Of a stretch of DNA of 64,000 bases, positions 32,644 to 40,548 are shown in pieces. Numbering within the stretch: position 1 is the first letter of the stretch; every line of letters starts with the position of its first letter. The stretch spans positions 33,539 to 97,538 of the forward strand of contig DATLYX010000009.1 of the NCBI GenBank assembly GCA_035574295.1, given 5' to 3'. The notes beneath the pieces are model-generated. The model saw only the letters and a list, made by a program, of their open reading frames with translations. It had not been told where the DNA came from and did not search any database. Source of the DNA: PNAI01 sp035574295 (GTDB lineage: Bacteria > Pseudomonadota > Alphaproteobacteria > Rhizobiales > Xanthobacteraceae). Both the position numbers and the translations under genes were made by a program.

Positions 32644-33600
32644 TCAGGCGGCGTCGCGGGCGTGGGATTTCGACAGCAGGCCGGCTTCGGCGAGCGCCGC
32701 GCGGATGCCTTCGATTTCGACGGGATCGAGCTTGACCAGCGGCGGCCGCACCACCGCGCGCGGCAGGCGGCCGAGCAGCAGGAGCGCCTCCTTCATGCGG
32801 TTGTGCATGTCGGCCCAGGGCTGCGCGTAAAACACCCGCGCCAACGGGCTAATGCGGTCCCAGGTGCTGCGCGCTTGGGCGAGGTCATTGCTCTGAACCG
32901 CGCGGAACAGGGCGGCCTGCAGATCGGGAATCACGCTGCCGCTGCCGGACAAGAGACCACGGCAGCCGAGCACCAGCGAGGAAAACAGCCACGAGCTCTG
33001 CGTCGAGAGCACGTTCACCGGCCGCGGCAGCGCCTGCAGGGTGCGTACGTGCCATTCGTGCTGCTGCACGGTGGAGGCCCAGTCCTTGATGGCGCGGATC
33101 GAGGGCACGTCTTCGACCATGCGCAAAAGCGTCTCGTTCGGATAACCCTGGCCGGTCGCGAGCGGGTACTGGAACGCGATCAACGGCAGGTCGGTGGCCT
33201 CGGCGATGCGGGAAAAATGCGCGAGCGCCATGGCCGGCGACTGGCCGAGGGTGAAGGGGGCGGGTGGAAACACCAGCAGCGCCGAGGCGCCGCCTTGCGT
33301 CGCCATCTTGGCGAGGCGCGCGGCCTCAAGGCTGCCGTCGGCCCAGATGCCGTTGACGATGGGCAGGCGGTCGCCGATTTCGTCCTGCGCGATCTCCAGC
33401 ACGCGGAGCTGCTCTTCGACGGTGCAGGACGACACTTCGGTCGAATGAGCATTAACGGTGACGGCGGAGATCCCCTCGGTTGCCGCCACGTCGCGCAGAT
33501 GCTTGCGGAAGCTTTTTTCGTCGATCGAGAAGTCGTCGTTGAATGGCAGGATCACCGCGGGGATGACGCCGTGGGGCACGAAATTCTTGTGACGGGGCAT
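32644..33600 (-). CDS. Dihydrodipicolinate synthase/N-acetylneuraminate lyase-family aldolase
   Basis: 318 aa TIM-barrel class I aldolase. Schiff-base Lys172 lies in IRAIKDWAS and the catalytic Tyr145 in AFQYPLATG. The substrate loop, usually GTTGE, is changed to NAHSTEVSS (50-58), so it is not the lysine-synthesis enzyme. Family members cleave or condense 2-oxo acids such as pyruvate with aldehydes, including aromatic hydratase-aldolases. It lies in a catabolic region beside AroE and a dihydroxyphthalate-decarboxylase-like gene, all on one strand. A 2-oxo-acid aldolase or hydratase-aldolase role is likely; the substrate is unknown. Confidence 0.85.
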   Translation of the reverse strand: MPRHKNFVPHGVIPAVILPFNDDFSIDEKSFRKHLRDVAATEGISAVTVNAHSTEVSSCTVEEQLRVLEIAQDEIGDRLPIVNGIWADGSLEAARLAKMATQGGASALLVFPPAPFTLGQSPAMALAHFSRIAEATDLPLIAFQYPLATGQGYPNETLLRMVEDVPSIRAIKDWASTVQQHEWHVRTLQALPRPVNVLSTQSSWLFSSLVLGCRGLLSGSGSVIPDLQAALFRAVQSNDLAQARSTWDRISPLARVFYAQPWADMHNRMKEALLLLGRLPRAVVRPPLVKLDPVEIEGIRAALAEAGLLSKSHARDAA

Positions 33601-33641
33601 GCCGGGCTCCCAGATTTCGCCGCGTCTGGAACGTGGTCCGG

Positions 33642-34625
33642 TTATATGCGGACCGCAGTCATAATGCCAGGCGGGAAAATCTCCTCCGGCCTGACGTGGC
33701 GCTGCGCGATGCCCTGCTCGTGGGTGTAGCGGAGGAATTGTTCGAGCGTCGGACGATTCTCCTCGATGCCGTAGGGGAACGGGTCGGGTCCGAAAATGTC
33801 CTGCATCTTGCGGGCGTAGGTCGGCAGCCAGGCGAGCGGATAGCGCGAGACGGCGGGGTCGAGCAGGCGCTCGAGGCTGCGGCGCTTCGATTCAAGGAAC
33901 GCATTGTAGAGATTGCGCGCGACCCATGGATGCGCGTCGATGACGCGCCGCTGCAGCGCGATGATGTGCATGATCGGCCATACCCTGGTGCGCCGATAAT
34001 ACTTCTCCTCCATGTCCCAGAAATCGGGGAACAGGCGGACTACGTCGGGATGGCCGGCGCGAAAACAGTCGGGCGGCCGCGCGATCAGTGCGCAATCGAT
34101 CTCGCCCACAGCGAGCATGTCGCTCAGCGATTTGTCGGCAACCCGCGTCAGCTTCACGTCGGGCGGCAGGTTCAACTCCACCTTCTCGATGCGGCCCGCC
34201 TCGTTGGCGCCGGCTTGAATCCAGTGCACGTCCTGCAAGGCGACGCCCTGCTCGTCGCCGAGCCAGCCGCGCATGTAGACCGCCGCGGTATGCGCCCATT
34301 CCGGCGAGCCGATGGTCTTGCCCTTGAGGTCCTTGGGCGTGCGGATGCCGCTCCGCTTGTTGATGTAGAACGACGAGAAGCGGAACAGCCGCGAGCAGAC
34401 GACCGGCAGCGCCACGATGTCGGCGTCGTCGCGCGTGACTTGCGCCATGAATTTCGCAAACGACAGTTCCGCCACGTCCCATTCGCGATTGAGGGTGAAG
34501 CGGGCAAAAATCTCGTGATGACCGAGCAGCGACCAAACCGGCTCGATGCCTTCAGCCTTGACGGTGCCGAGACGAAAATCGCGGAAATGGTCGTAGTCGG
34601 TGGTGGCGATGGACAGCCGGACCAT
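33642..34625 (-). CDS. 4,5-dihydroxyphthalate decarboxylase-like (NMT1/SBP-fold) protein, copy A
   Basis: 327 aa with a periplasmic-binding-protein-like fold but no signal peptide: MVRLSIATTDYDHFRDFRLG starts directly with strand 1. LSFAKFMAQVT, RSGIRTPKDLKGKTIG and KYYRRTRVWPIMHIIALQRR match Pht5-type 4,5-dihydroxyphthalate decarboxylases, which arose from binding proteins and remove a carboxylate from an aromatic acid in the cytoplasm. Related proteins are also annotated as ABC solute-binding proteins. GGGGAG lies just before the ATG at 34625. It is the same family as 43791-44780 (shared LFPD, EEKYYR/EEAYYR, PIMH and PEEIFPPG/PEEMFARS). It lies 41 bp upstream of the DapA-family gene. Confidence 0.78.
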   Translation of the reverse strand: MVRLSIATTDYDHFRDFRLGTVKAEGIEPVWSLLGHHEIFARFTLNREWDVAELSFAKFMAQVTRDDADIVALPVVCSRLFRFSSFYINKRSGIRTPKDLKGKTIGSPEWAHTAAVYMRGWLGDEQGVALQDVHWIQAGANEAGRIEKVELNLPPDVKLTRVADKSLSDMLAVGEIDCALIARPPDCFRAGHPDVVRLFPDFWDMEEKYYRRTRVWPIMHIIALQRRVIDAHPWVARNLYNAFLESKRRSLERLLDPAVSRYPLAWLPTYARKMQDIFGPDPFPYGIEENRPTLEQFLRYTHEQGIAQRHVRPEEIFPPGIMTAVRI

Positions 34626-34711
34626 GAACTCCCCGACGGTGAACGCAACAGGGAGCCGACCATAGCCGAGGACGGCCGCCAATTCATCAAGAGATCATGC
34701 CGGAGGGGTTT

Positions 34712-37639
34712 TCAGCGAAACAGTCGGTCGAGACGGTCGAACAGATCGAAGCGCGGGCGCGGATAGGGGGAGCCCTCGGGAACTGCGCCGGGCGGCCGCA
34801 TGCCATCGCGCGGGCCGCCGTAGTAGCCGGACGGCGGCCTGCGATCGAAGCCGCGGTCGAAGAAATTGAACAGCGCGGAGAACGGATTGTCGGAATAGCC
34901 GTAGCCGTCGTAACGCGAGGTGAGCCGGCGCGGGGCCTCGGCGATCTGGCCGTTGCCGTCGGTCCGATAATATTCGACGAAGGCCCGCGGATTGCGGCCG
35001 TCGAGCCGTTCGCCGCTGTGCGGATCGGTCGCGCGCGCGACCAGGAATTTGGCGGCTTCCGGCGAAGGACCGCGCAGCGGTTCCTGCTTGGCGTAATTGG
35101 TCCAGACCGCGTTCATGATCGAAGTCCAGATCGGCAACGCGACATTGGCGCCGGTGCGGCCGCCGCCAAGGGTGCGGCGCTGGCGCAGGTCGGAGTTGTC
35201 GTAGCCGACCCACACGGCGATGGTCACGTGGTTGCTGAAGCCGATGAACCATGCATCGTTCTCGTCCTGGCTGGTCCCGGTCTTTCCCGCGACGAAGGGC
35301 GACAGCTTGCTGATCGAGGCGGCGGTACCGCGCGCCACCACGCCTTGCAGGATGGTGCGGAGCTGGAACAACGCCGGGCGATCCGCGAGCGTCAACTGCA
35401 CGAGCGGCTGGGCCGCGCGGCGATAGACCTCCTGGCCGTCCTTCTCGATGGATTCGATCAGATAGGGCGTGGGTCGGCCGCCTTCGTTGGCGACGGTGGC
35501 GAAGAACACCGCTAGATCGAGGGGACGTACCGGCTGCGAGCCGAGCACGGTCGGATAGTAGCGTTCGCATTCGGCATAGATCTTCGCTTCAACCGCAAGC
35601 GCGCAGATCTTGTCGAGGCTTTCCTCCGGCGTGTCGGCAATGCCGCCGTCCAGCAGGCGCGCGGTCACCAGGTTCCTCGACTGTTCGAGGCCGGCGCGCA
35701 GCGTCATCAGGCCGGCGGTGGTGCCGTCGTAATTCTTCGGCGACCAAAAATCCTTCTCCTGCGTGTACTGGTTGGCACCGCCGGGCGGCGGAAAGGTGAT
35801 CGGCTCGTCCTCGATCAGGGTGTCGGGCTGCAGGCCGGCGGTGAGCGCGGCAAGGTAGCTGAGCGGCTTCAACGCCGAGCCGGGCTGCCGACGCGATTGG
35901 CTCACGCGGTTGAGCTGGCTCAGCGGATAGGAGAAGCCGCCGGCCATGGCGAGGATGCGGCCGGTGGCGTTCTCGATGATCACCGCGGCGCCCTGCACCT
36001 GCGGCCGCGCGCGCAGTTCGGCGCGGGCCGGCTCTTTGCCCTTGGCCTCCACGACGTTCACGTAAACCACGTCGTGCAGCTTGAGCTCGCGCCGCATGGC
36101 GACGCGATTGGTGCTGAGCGGAAGGATGGTTCCGTTGCGCAGGCCGACGCGCAGCGGACCGGTTCTCGCGTTCGTCGCCTGCGGCTGGGCGCGGCCCTTC
36201 TTGGTGGTCTTGCCCTTCGCCTGCTGCGCCGGCGCAGGCGTAGCTGCCCTGCCTTCGATCACGATCGCGGGCTCCCAATGCACGTCGTAAAGCGGCAGGC
36301 GGGCAAGCTCGAGCGCGCGCTGCCAAGCGGGCTTTGACGGGCCGGGAATGGGACGCGCCTCGAGGCGCTTGACCGCAGCGGCGAGATTGACCTCCGCGCC
36401 GTAGAAGACGGCGCGGCCGGCTGTCATCTCATAGCGGGCAAGGCCGTCCTGCAGCGCGGTTTCGGCGGCGAGCTGGAGATCGGGGCGGATGGTGGAGCGC
36501 ACCGTGTAGGTCGCGGCGGTCAGATTGTCGATGCCGGCGAGCGTCTTGGCTTCGCGCGCCACCGCATCGACGTAATGATAGCCGGTGTCGCGGCGCAACA
36601 AATGCGCCGGCGTCACGGCAGGCAGCCGGCTCAAGGCCTGACGCGCCTTGGCGGCGTCGAGGGCGCCGTCTTCCTGCATGCGGCTGATGACGTAGGCGAT
36701 GCGCTCGCGCGCGCGCTCCGGATTCTTATCCGGGCTGTAGGCGTTCGGCCCCTTGGTGAGGGCGGCGAGCAGCGCGGCCTCGGCGATGGTGACGTCTTTG
36801 ACCGGCTTGCCGAAGTAGCTGCGGGCCGCCATCTCGACGCCCCAGGAATTGCGGCCGAGGAAAATGGTGTTGAGATAAAGCTCCAGAATTTCCTGTTTGG
36901 TCAGCGTCGCCTCAACGCGCGAGGCCACGATCATCTCGCGGATCTTGCGCTCGAAGGACACGGTGTCGCCGACCAGCAGGTTCTTGGTCAGTTGCTGCGT
37001 GATGGTGGAGGCGCCTTGCGGACGGCCGGACTGGCCGAAGGCGCCGATGAAGGCGCGGATCACGCCGCGCTCGTCGATGCCTTTGTGCTGATAGAAGCGT
37101 TTGTCCTCGGCGGCGATGAAAGCGGTCTGCACATGCGTGGGTATCTCGCTCAAGGGGACCCAGACGCGGCGGCTGTCGGGCTCGTACAGCTCGGCGTAGT
37201 TCCTGCCCTTGCCGTCGACGATGAAGGTCGTCGCCGGCAGCCGCAGACCTTTCAGCTTGGTGTGGTCGGGCAGGTCGGCGGTGGTCTGGTTGTAGAACAG
37301 GATCACCTCGCGCGCGTCGAACGGCGAATTCGCCACCTGCTCGCGTTTGCAGAACTGCCGATAGGCCGTGTACAGGTCGTCGAACTTGATGCCGCGGAAC
37401 ACGCGAATCTCGCCCGCCGCGGCGCGCTTGTCGCTCATCGCGGTCTGGATCAAGTCGTCGATATCGATGTTCTCGATGTCGAATGCGCGCAGCATGTGAC
37501 GGCAGCCGTCGCGCAGGAGCTGCACAACTTCGGCCTGATCCCGCTCGGGATCAAACTGCACCTTCACCGCATCGGGCCGGGTGGCGACCTGGCTCAAGGC
37601 GAGGGCGGTGGCGAAGACCTTGATGAGGATTGCGTCCAT
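34712..37639 (-). CDS. Bifunctional penicillin-binding protein 1A
   Basis: 975 aa class A PBP. The GT51 glycosyltransferase motif AAEDKRFYQHKGID holds catalytic Glu178, followed by GASTITQQLTKNLL and KQEILELYLNTIFLG. The transpeptidase shows SxxK at 588-591 (PGSALKP), SRN at 654-656 and KTGTS at 786-790. It polymerises and cross-links peptidoglycan at the inner membrane. Unusually, the N-terminus has only a short weak hydrophobic helix (ILIKVFATALALSQVA) and about 160 residues precede the GT51 core. The linker holds a Lys/Pro/Ala insert (470-490), and the last ~75 residues are Gly/Tyr/Asp/Pro-rich. The ATG at 37639 is used. Confidence 0.93.
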   Translation of the reverse strand: MDAILIKVFATALALSQVATRPDAVKVQFDPERDQAEVVQLLRDGCRHMLRAFDIENIDIDDLIQTAMSDKRAAAGEIRVFRGIKFDDLYTAYRQFCKREQVANSPFDAREVILFYNQTTADLPDHTKLKGLRLPATTFIVDGKGRNYAELYEPDSRRVWVPLSEIPTHVQTAFIAAEDKRFYQHKGIDERGVIRAFIGAFGQSGRPQGASTITQQLTKNLLVGDTVSFERKIREMIVASRVEATLTKQEILELYLNTIFLGRNSWGVEMAARSYFGKPVKDVTIAEAALLAALTKGPNAYSPDKNPERARERIAYVISRMQEDGALDAAKARQALSRLPAVTPAHLLRRDTGYHYVDAVAREAKTLAGIDNLTAATYTVRSTIRPDLQLAAETALQDGLARYEMTAGRAVFYGAEVNLAAAVKRLEARPIPGPSKPAWQRALELARLPLYDVHWEPAIVIEGRAATPAPAQQAKGKTTKKGRAQPQATNARTGPLRVGLRNGTILPLSTNRVAMRRELKLHDVVYVNVVEAKGKEPARAELRARPQVQGAAVIIENATGRILAMAGGFSYPLSQLNRVSQSRRQPGSALKPLSYLAALTAGLQPDTLIEDEPITFPPPGGANQYTQEKDFWSPKNYDGTTAGLMTLRAGLEQSRNLVTARLLDGGIADTPEESLDKICALAVEAKIYAECERYYPTVLGSQPVRPLDLAVFFATVANEGGRPTPYLIESIEKDGQEVYRRAAQPLVQLTLADRPALFQLRTILQGVVARGTAASISKLSPFVAGKTGTSQDENDAWFIGFSNHVTIAVWVGYDNSDLRQRRTLGGGRTGANVALPIWTSIMNAVWTNYAKQEPLRGPSPEAAKFLVARATDPHSGERLDGRNPRAFVEYYRTDGNGQIAEAPRRLTSRYDGYGYSDNPFSALFNFFDRGFDRRPPSGYYGGPRDGMRPPGAVPEGSPYPRPRFDLFDRLDRLFR

Positions 37640-38016
37640 TGCTCGGAGCTATTCTACACGAACCCGTCTACAGAAACCGCCCGGCAGCACAGCGCGACAA
37701 AACGGCATTTTGACGGAGTTTGCCGCAAACCCATTGCCAGACTATACAGGCCCGGCGACGCACGGGAATATATGGTTACTCAAATTGTGGCGGCATCGGC
37801 GCGCCGAGCGGCATCAGCGTCGGCGTGCCGCGGACATGCGGCGGTGCGGTGCCGGCGCGTCAGTCGAACGGGTGCATATTCAATGGGTTATTTGCTCGCC
37901 GGGCGCCGCGGCAACGCCGACGCGCAAACGCGCAGGCTCACGACAGATTGAAGCGTAAGCGGCTAAACAATCCGTAATGAAGCGCCGCATGAAGAGCCGC
38001 GCGCGCCGAATCGGCG
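37640..38016. other. Intergenic stretch, upstream of the PBP1A gene
   Basis: 377 bp between two minus-strand genes. It should contain the PBP1A promoter near 37650-37780, an AT-richer part with TATACAGG and ATATATGG, but no -35/-10 pair is convincing. No gene, repeat or RNA was recognised. Confidence 0.45.
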
Positions 38017-39144
38017 TCAATCGACGCTGCCGACCGTCTCCCGGTACAGCCAGTCGACCACCTCGCGCAGCGCCGCGTGGCGGCTGCGGCCGTCGAGCCG
38101 CGCGCGATGATAGATGCGAAGCTGCTCGTCGGCGCTCGACCCGCGCCGCAAAATGTCACGCGCCGCCATCACCTCCGCCACGCAGCCGAGCGCCTCGGCA
38201 TCGTCGGTGATGCGGCCGAGCAGCTCCTCGAGGGCTGTAACGATCGGCTTGGCCTGCATCGATTGGTGATCGATGAAGCTGACGGCGGTGCCGTAGCGTT
38301 GCGCGCGCCACTTGTTCTCGACCGCAACGGCGCGGCCGATGGCGCTGAGGTCGGCGTTGATGTCGGTCTGCTCGACCAGATGCCGCACGAGACAGCGAAA
38401 GATGGCGGCGATGCAGATCGCGTCGTCGACGCGCGTGCAGGCGTCGGCGATGCGCAACTCAAGGGTCGGATGCTGATACGACGGCCGGATCAGCCACCAG
38501 ATGTAGCTGGCGTCCTTGATGACGTTGGCGCAAACCAGCGTGTCGACGTAGTGCTGGTATTCCTCCAGCGTCTTGAGCAAGGGAGGGAAGCCGGTGCGCG
38601 GCAACTCGTCGTAGGCGGCGAGACGATAGCCGTGCAGTCCGGTGCGATGGCCCTGCCAGAACGGCGAGGACGTGCTCAGCGCGAGCAACAGCGGCAGGAA
38701 CGGAAAGGTGCGGTACATGATCTCGACGCGCCGCGCCGGGTCGGGGACCTCGACATGAACGTGCATGCCGCACAGCATGTCGCGGAAGCCGACCATCTGC
38801 AGATCGTGCATCACTTCGTCGTAGCGCGCCTTCGGAGTCTGCTTCTGCTCGTGCCAGAGCGCGAGCGGATGCGTGCCGGAGGCGACGATGCCGAGGCTGT
38901 GTACGGCGGCGTGCTTGGCGAGCACGCGGCGGAACCGCAGGAGCTGCTCGCGCGCCTCCGCCATGGTCTCGCACGGCGAGGTGGCGACCTCGATCTGCGA
39001 TTGCAGCATCTCGTTGGTGACCGAGGCGCCGAGCTCCTTCTTGCAGGCACGGAAGAAGCGCTGCGACATCACGTGCCGCACGTTGCGCGAGCGCAAGTCG
39101 GTGACGAAATACTCTTCCTCGATGCCGAAACGATAGGATGCCAT
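38017..39144 (-). CDS. YbdK-type carboxylate-amine ligase (GCS2 family)
   Basis: 375 aa, glutamate-cysteine ligase family 2. MASYRFGIEEEYFVTDL holds the metal-binding Glu triplet; ELGASVTNEMLQSQIEVATS, GMHVHVEVPD and HPTLELRIADACTR are conserved ATP/Mg and substrate elements. These enzymes join a carboxylate to an amine with ATP; true gamma-glutamylcysteine synthesis is weak in most YbdK members. The ATG at 39144 has AGGGGAG 4 nt upstream; an upstream ATG at 39195 is possible. It is divergent from the M24-family gene. Substrate unknown. Confidence 0.88.
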   Translation of the reverse strand: MASYRFGIEEEYFVTDLRSRNVRHVMSQRFFRACKKELGASVTNEMLQSQIEVATSPCETMAEAREQLLRFRRVLAKHAAVHSLGIVASGTHPLALWHEQKQTPKARYDEVMHDLQMVGFRDMLCGMHVHVEVPDPARRVEIMYRTFPFLPLLLALSTSSPFWQGHRTGLHGYRLAAYDELPRTGFPPLLKTLEEYQHYVDTLVCANVIKDASYIWWLIRPSYQHPTLELRIADACTRVDDAICIAAIFRCLVRHLVEQTDINADLSAIGRAVAVENKWRAQRYGTAVSFIDHQSMQAKPIVTALEELLGRITDDAEALGCVAEVMAARDILRRGSSADEQLRIYHRARLDGRSRHAALREVVDWLYRETVGSVD

Positions 39145-39311
39145 GCGCTCCCCTGCCCGGACCGGGAAAGCCGGTGCCTTGGTCAAGCTATCCATGATCC
39201 CCTCGCCTGCGCAACTTGGCGCCGGGCCGACGCCGGCCCTCACCGGGCACAAACCCATTGCAATAATGCCGCACCATTCCCTAAGGTTCCGGCGGAAGCG
39301 GAGGAACGCAT

Positions 39312-40541
39312 ATGAGCGCCGGCAACGGACTGAGCGAACGTCTGCAGACGCCGATCTCGACCGCAGAACTGGAGCGACGCTGGAAGGCGGTGCGCGCCGC
39401 CATGGAGCGCGAAAAGATCGACGTGCTGCTGATGCAGAACAACAACGACTACATGGGCGGGTACGTCAAATATTTCACCGACATGCCGGCGACCAACGGC
39501 TATCCGAACACGGTGATCTTTCCGCGCGACGACGAGATGACCGTGGTGGCGCAGGGGCCGTTCGGCGGCAACGAAATCACCGCGCACGGCAACGGCACCT
39601 GGCGCGGGGTCAAGCGCATCATGACGACGCCGAGCTACGCCTCGGCGCACTACACCAAGGACTACGACCCGGAACTCGCCTGCAAGGCGCTCGAACCCTA
39701 TGCGAAGGGGACGATCGGGCTGGTCGGCACCTACCAGATGTCGTTTGCCATGGTGGACCACGTCAAGCGCCGGTTTCCCGGCGCGCGCTATGTCGATGCC
39801 AGCGAGCTCGTGGACCGCATCAAGGTGATCAAGAGTCCGGAGGAAATGGAGCTGGTGCGGCGGGCGGCGTTGATGCAGGACGGCGCCATGCAGGCGGCGT
39901 TCTCGGCGCTCAAGCCGGGCATGCGCGACACCGAAGTCGCCGCCATCGCGCAGCACTACAGCCAGAGCCACGGCAGCGAAAACGGGATCTATCTCTGCGC
40001 CTCGATGCCGGCGGACGCCTCCGCGCCGATCGGCCTCAAGCCTGCGAAATTCGGCCAGCGTCACATGCAGAACCGCGTGATTCAGAAAGGGGACGCGGTG
40101 GCGCTCCTGGTCGAGGACTCCGGTCCGGGCGGCATGTACACCGAGCTCGGCCGCACCTGCGTGGTGGGCATGAAGGTGCCGCAGGCGATGCGGGAGGAGC
40201 TCGAATTCGTGAAAGAAGCGCGCAAGGTCACGCTCGACATGCTCAAGCCGGGCACGCCCTGCAAGGAGGTGTGGGAGACGTTCAACGCCTTCATGCGCAA
40301 GCACGGCCGGCCGGAGGAGAAGCGCCTCTATTGCCACGGGCAGGGCTACGATCTCGTCGAGCGGCCGCTGGTGCGGCACGACGAGCCGTGGAGCATCGAA
40401 AAAGACATGAACATCGTCGTGCATCCGACCTACGTGCACGGCGGCTATCTCAACTGGCTGTGCGACAACTATCTGATCGGCGGCAACGGCCCGGGGCCGC
40501 GGCTGCATCAGTTCCCGGAGATCATCGTCGAAGTGGATTAG
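39312..40541 (+). CDS. M24 (creatinase/prolidase-fold) protein with altered metal ligands
   Basis: 409 aa, two-domain pita-bread fold: a creatinase-like N-domain (1-165, with ERRWKAVRAAMEREKIDVLL) and an M24 domain (about 170-409). Metallo-members have five ligands Asp, Asp, His, Glu, Glu. Here the segments read LLVEDSGPGGMYTELGRT (second Asp replaced by Glu), CHGQGYDLVERP (His kept), IVVHPTYVHG (Glu replaced by His) and WLCDNYLIGG (Glu replaced by Asp). That pattern is nearer to metal-free creatinase (YYTALERT) than to aminopeptidase P. It probably hydrolyses a C-N bond in a small molecule. It converges with the DUF4062-like gene, 7 bp between stops. Confidence 0.82.
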   Translation: MSAGNGLSERLQTPISTAELERRWKAVRAAMEREKIDVLLMQNNNDYMGGYVKYFTDMPATNGYPNTVIFPRDDEMTVVAQGPFGGNEITAHGNGTWRGVKRIMTTPSYASAHYTKDYDPELACKALEPYAKGTIGLVGTYQMSFAMVDHVKRRFPGARYVDASELVDRIKVIKSPEEMELVRRAALMQDGAMQAAFSALKPGMRDTEVAAIAQHYSQSHGSENGIYLCASMPADASAPIGLKPAKFGQRHMQNRVIQKGDAVALLVEDSGPGGMYTELGRTCVVGMKVPQAMREELEFVKEARKVTLDMLKPGTPCKEVWETFNAFMRKHGRPEEKRLYCHGQGYDLVERPLVRHDEPWSIEKDMNIVVHPTYVHGGYLNWLCDNYLIGGNGPGPRLHQFPEIIVEVD

Positions 40542-40548
40542 GACTCGC

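Noticed and set aside
32644..33600. DapA for lysine synthesis
   Set aside because: The GTTGE substrate loop is changed to NAHSTEVSS and the gene is in a catabolic region; another family member is more likely.
33642..34625. Periplasmic binding protein of an ABC importer
   Set aside because: No signal peptide and no adjacent permease or ATPase; Pht5-like motifs fit better, though not proven.
37640..38016. Small gene between PBP1A and the carboxylate-amine ligase
   Set aside because: Short frames here have no ribosome binding site or motif and end in low-complexity Arg/Ala composition.
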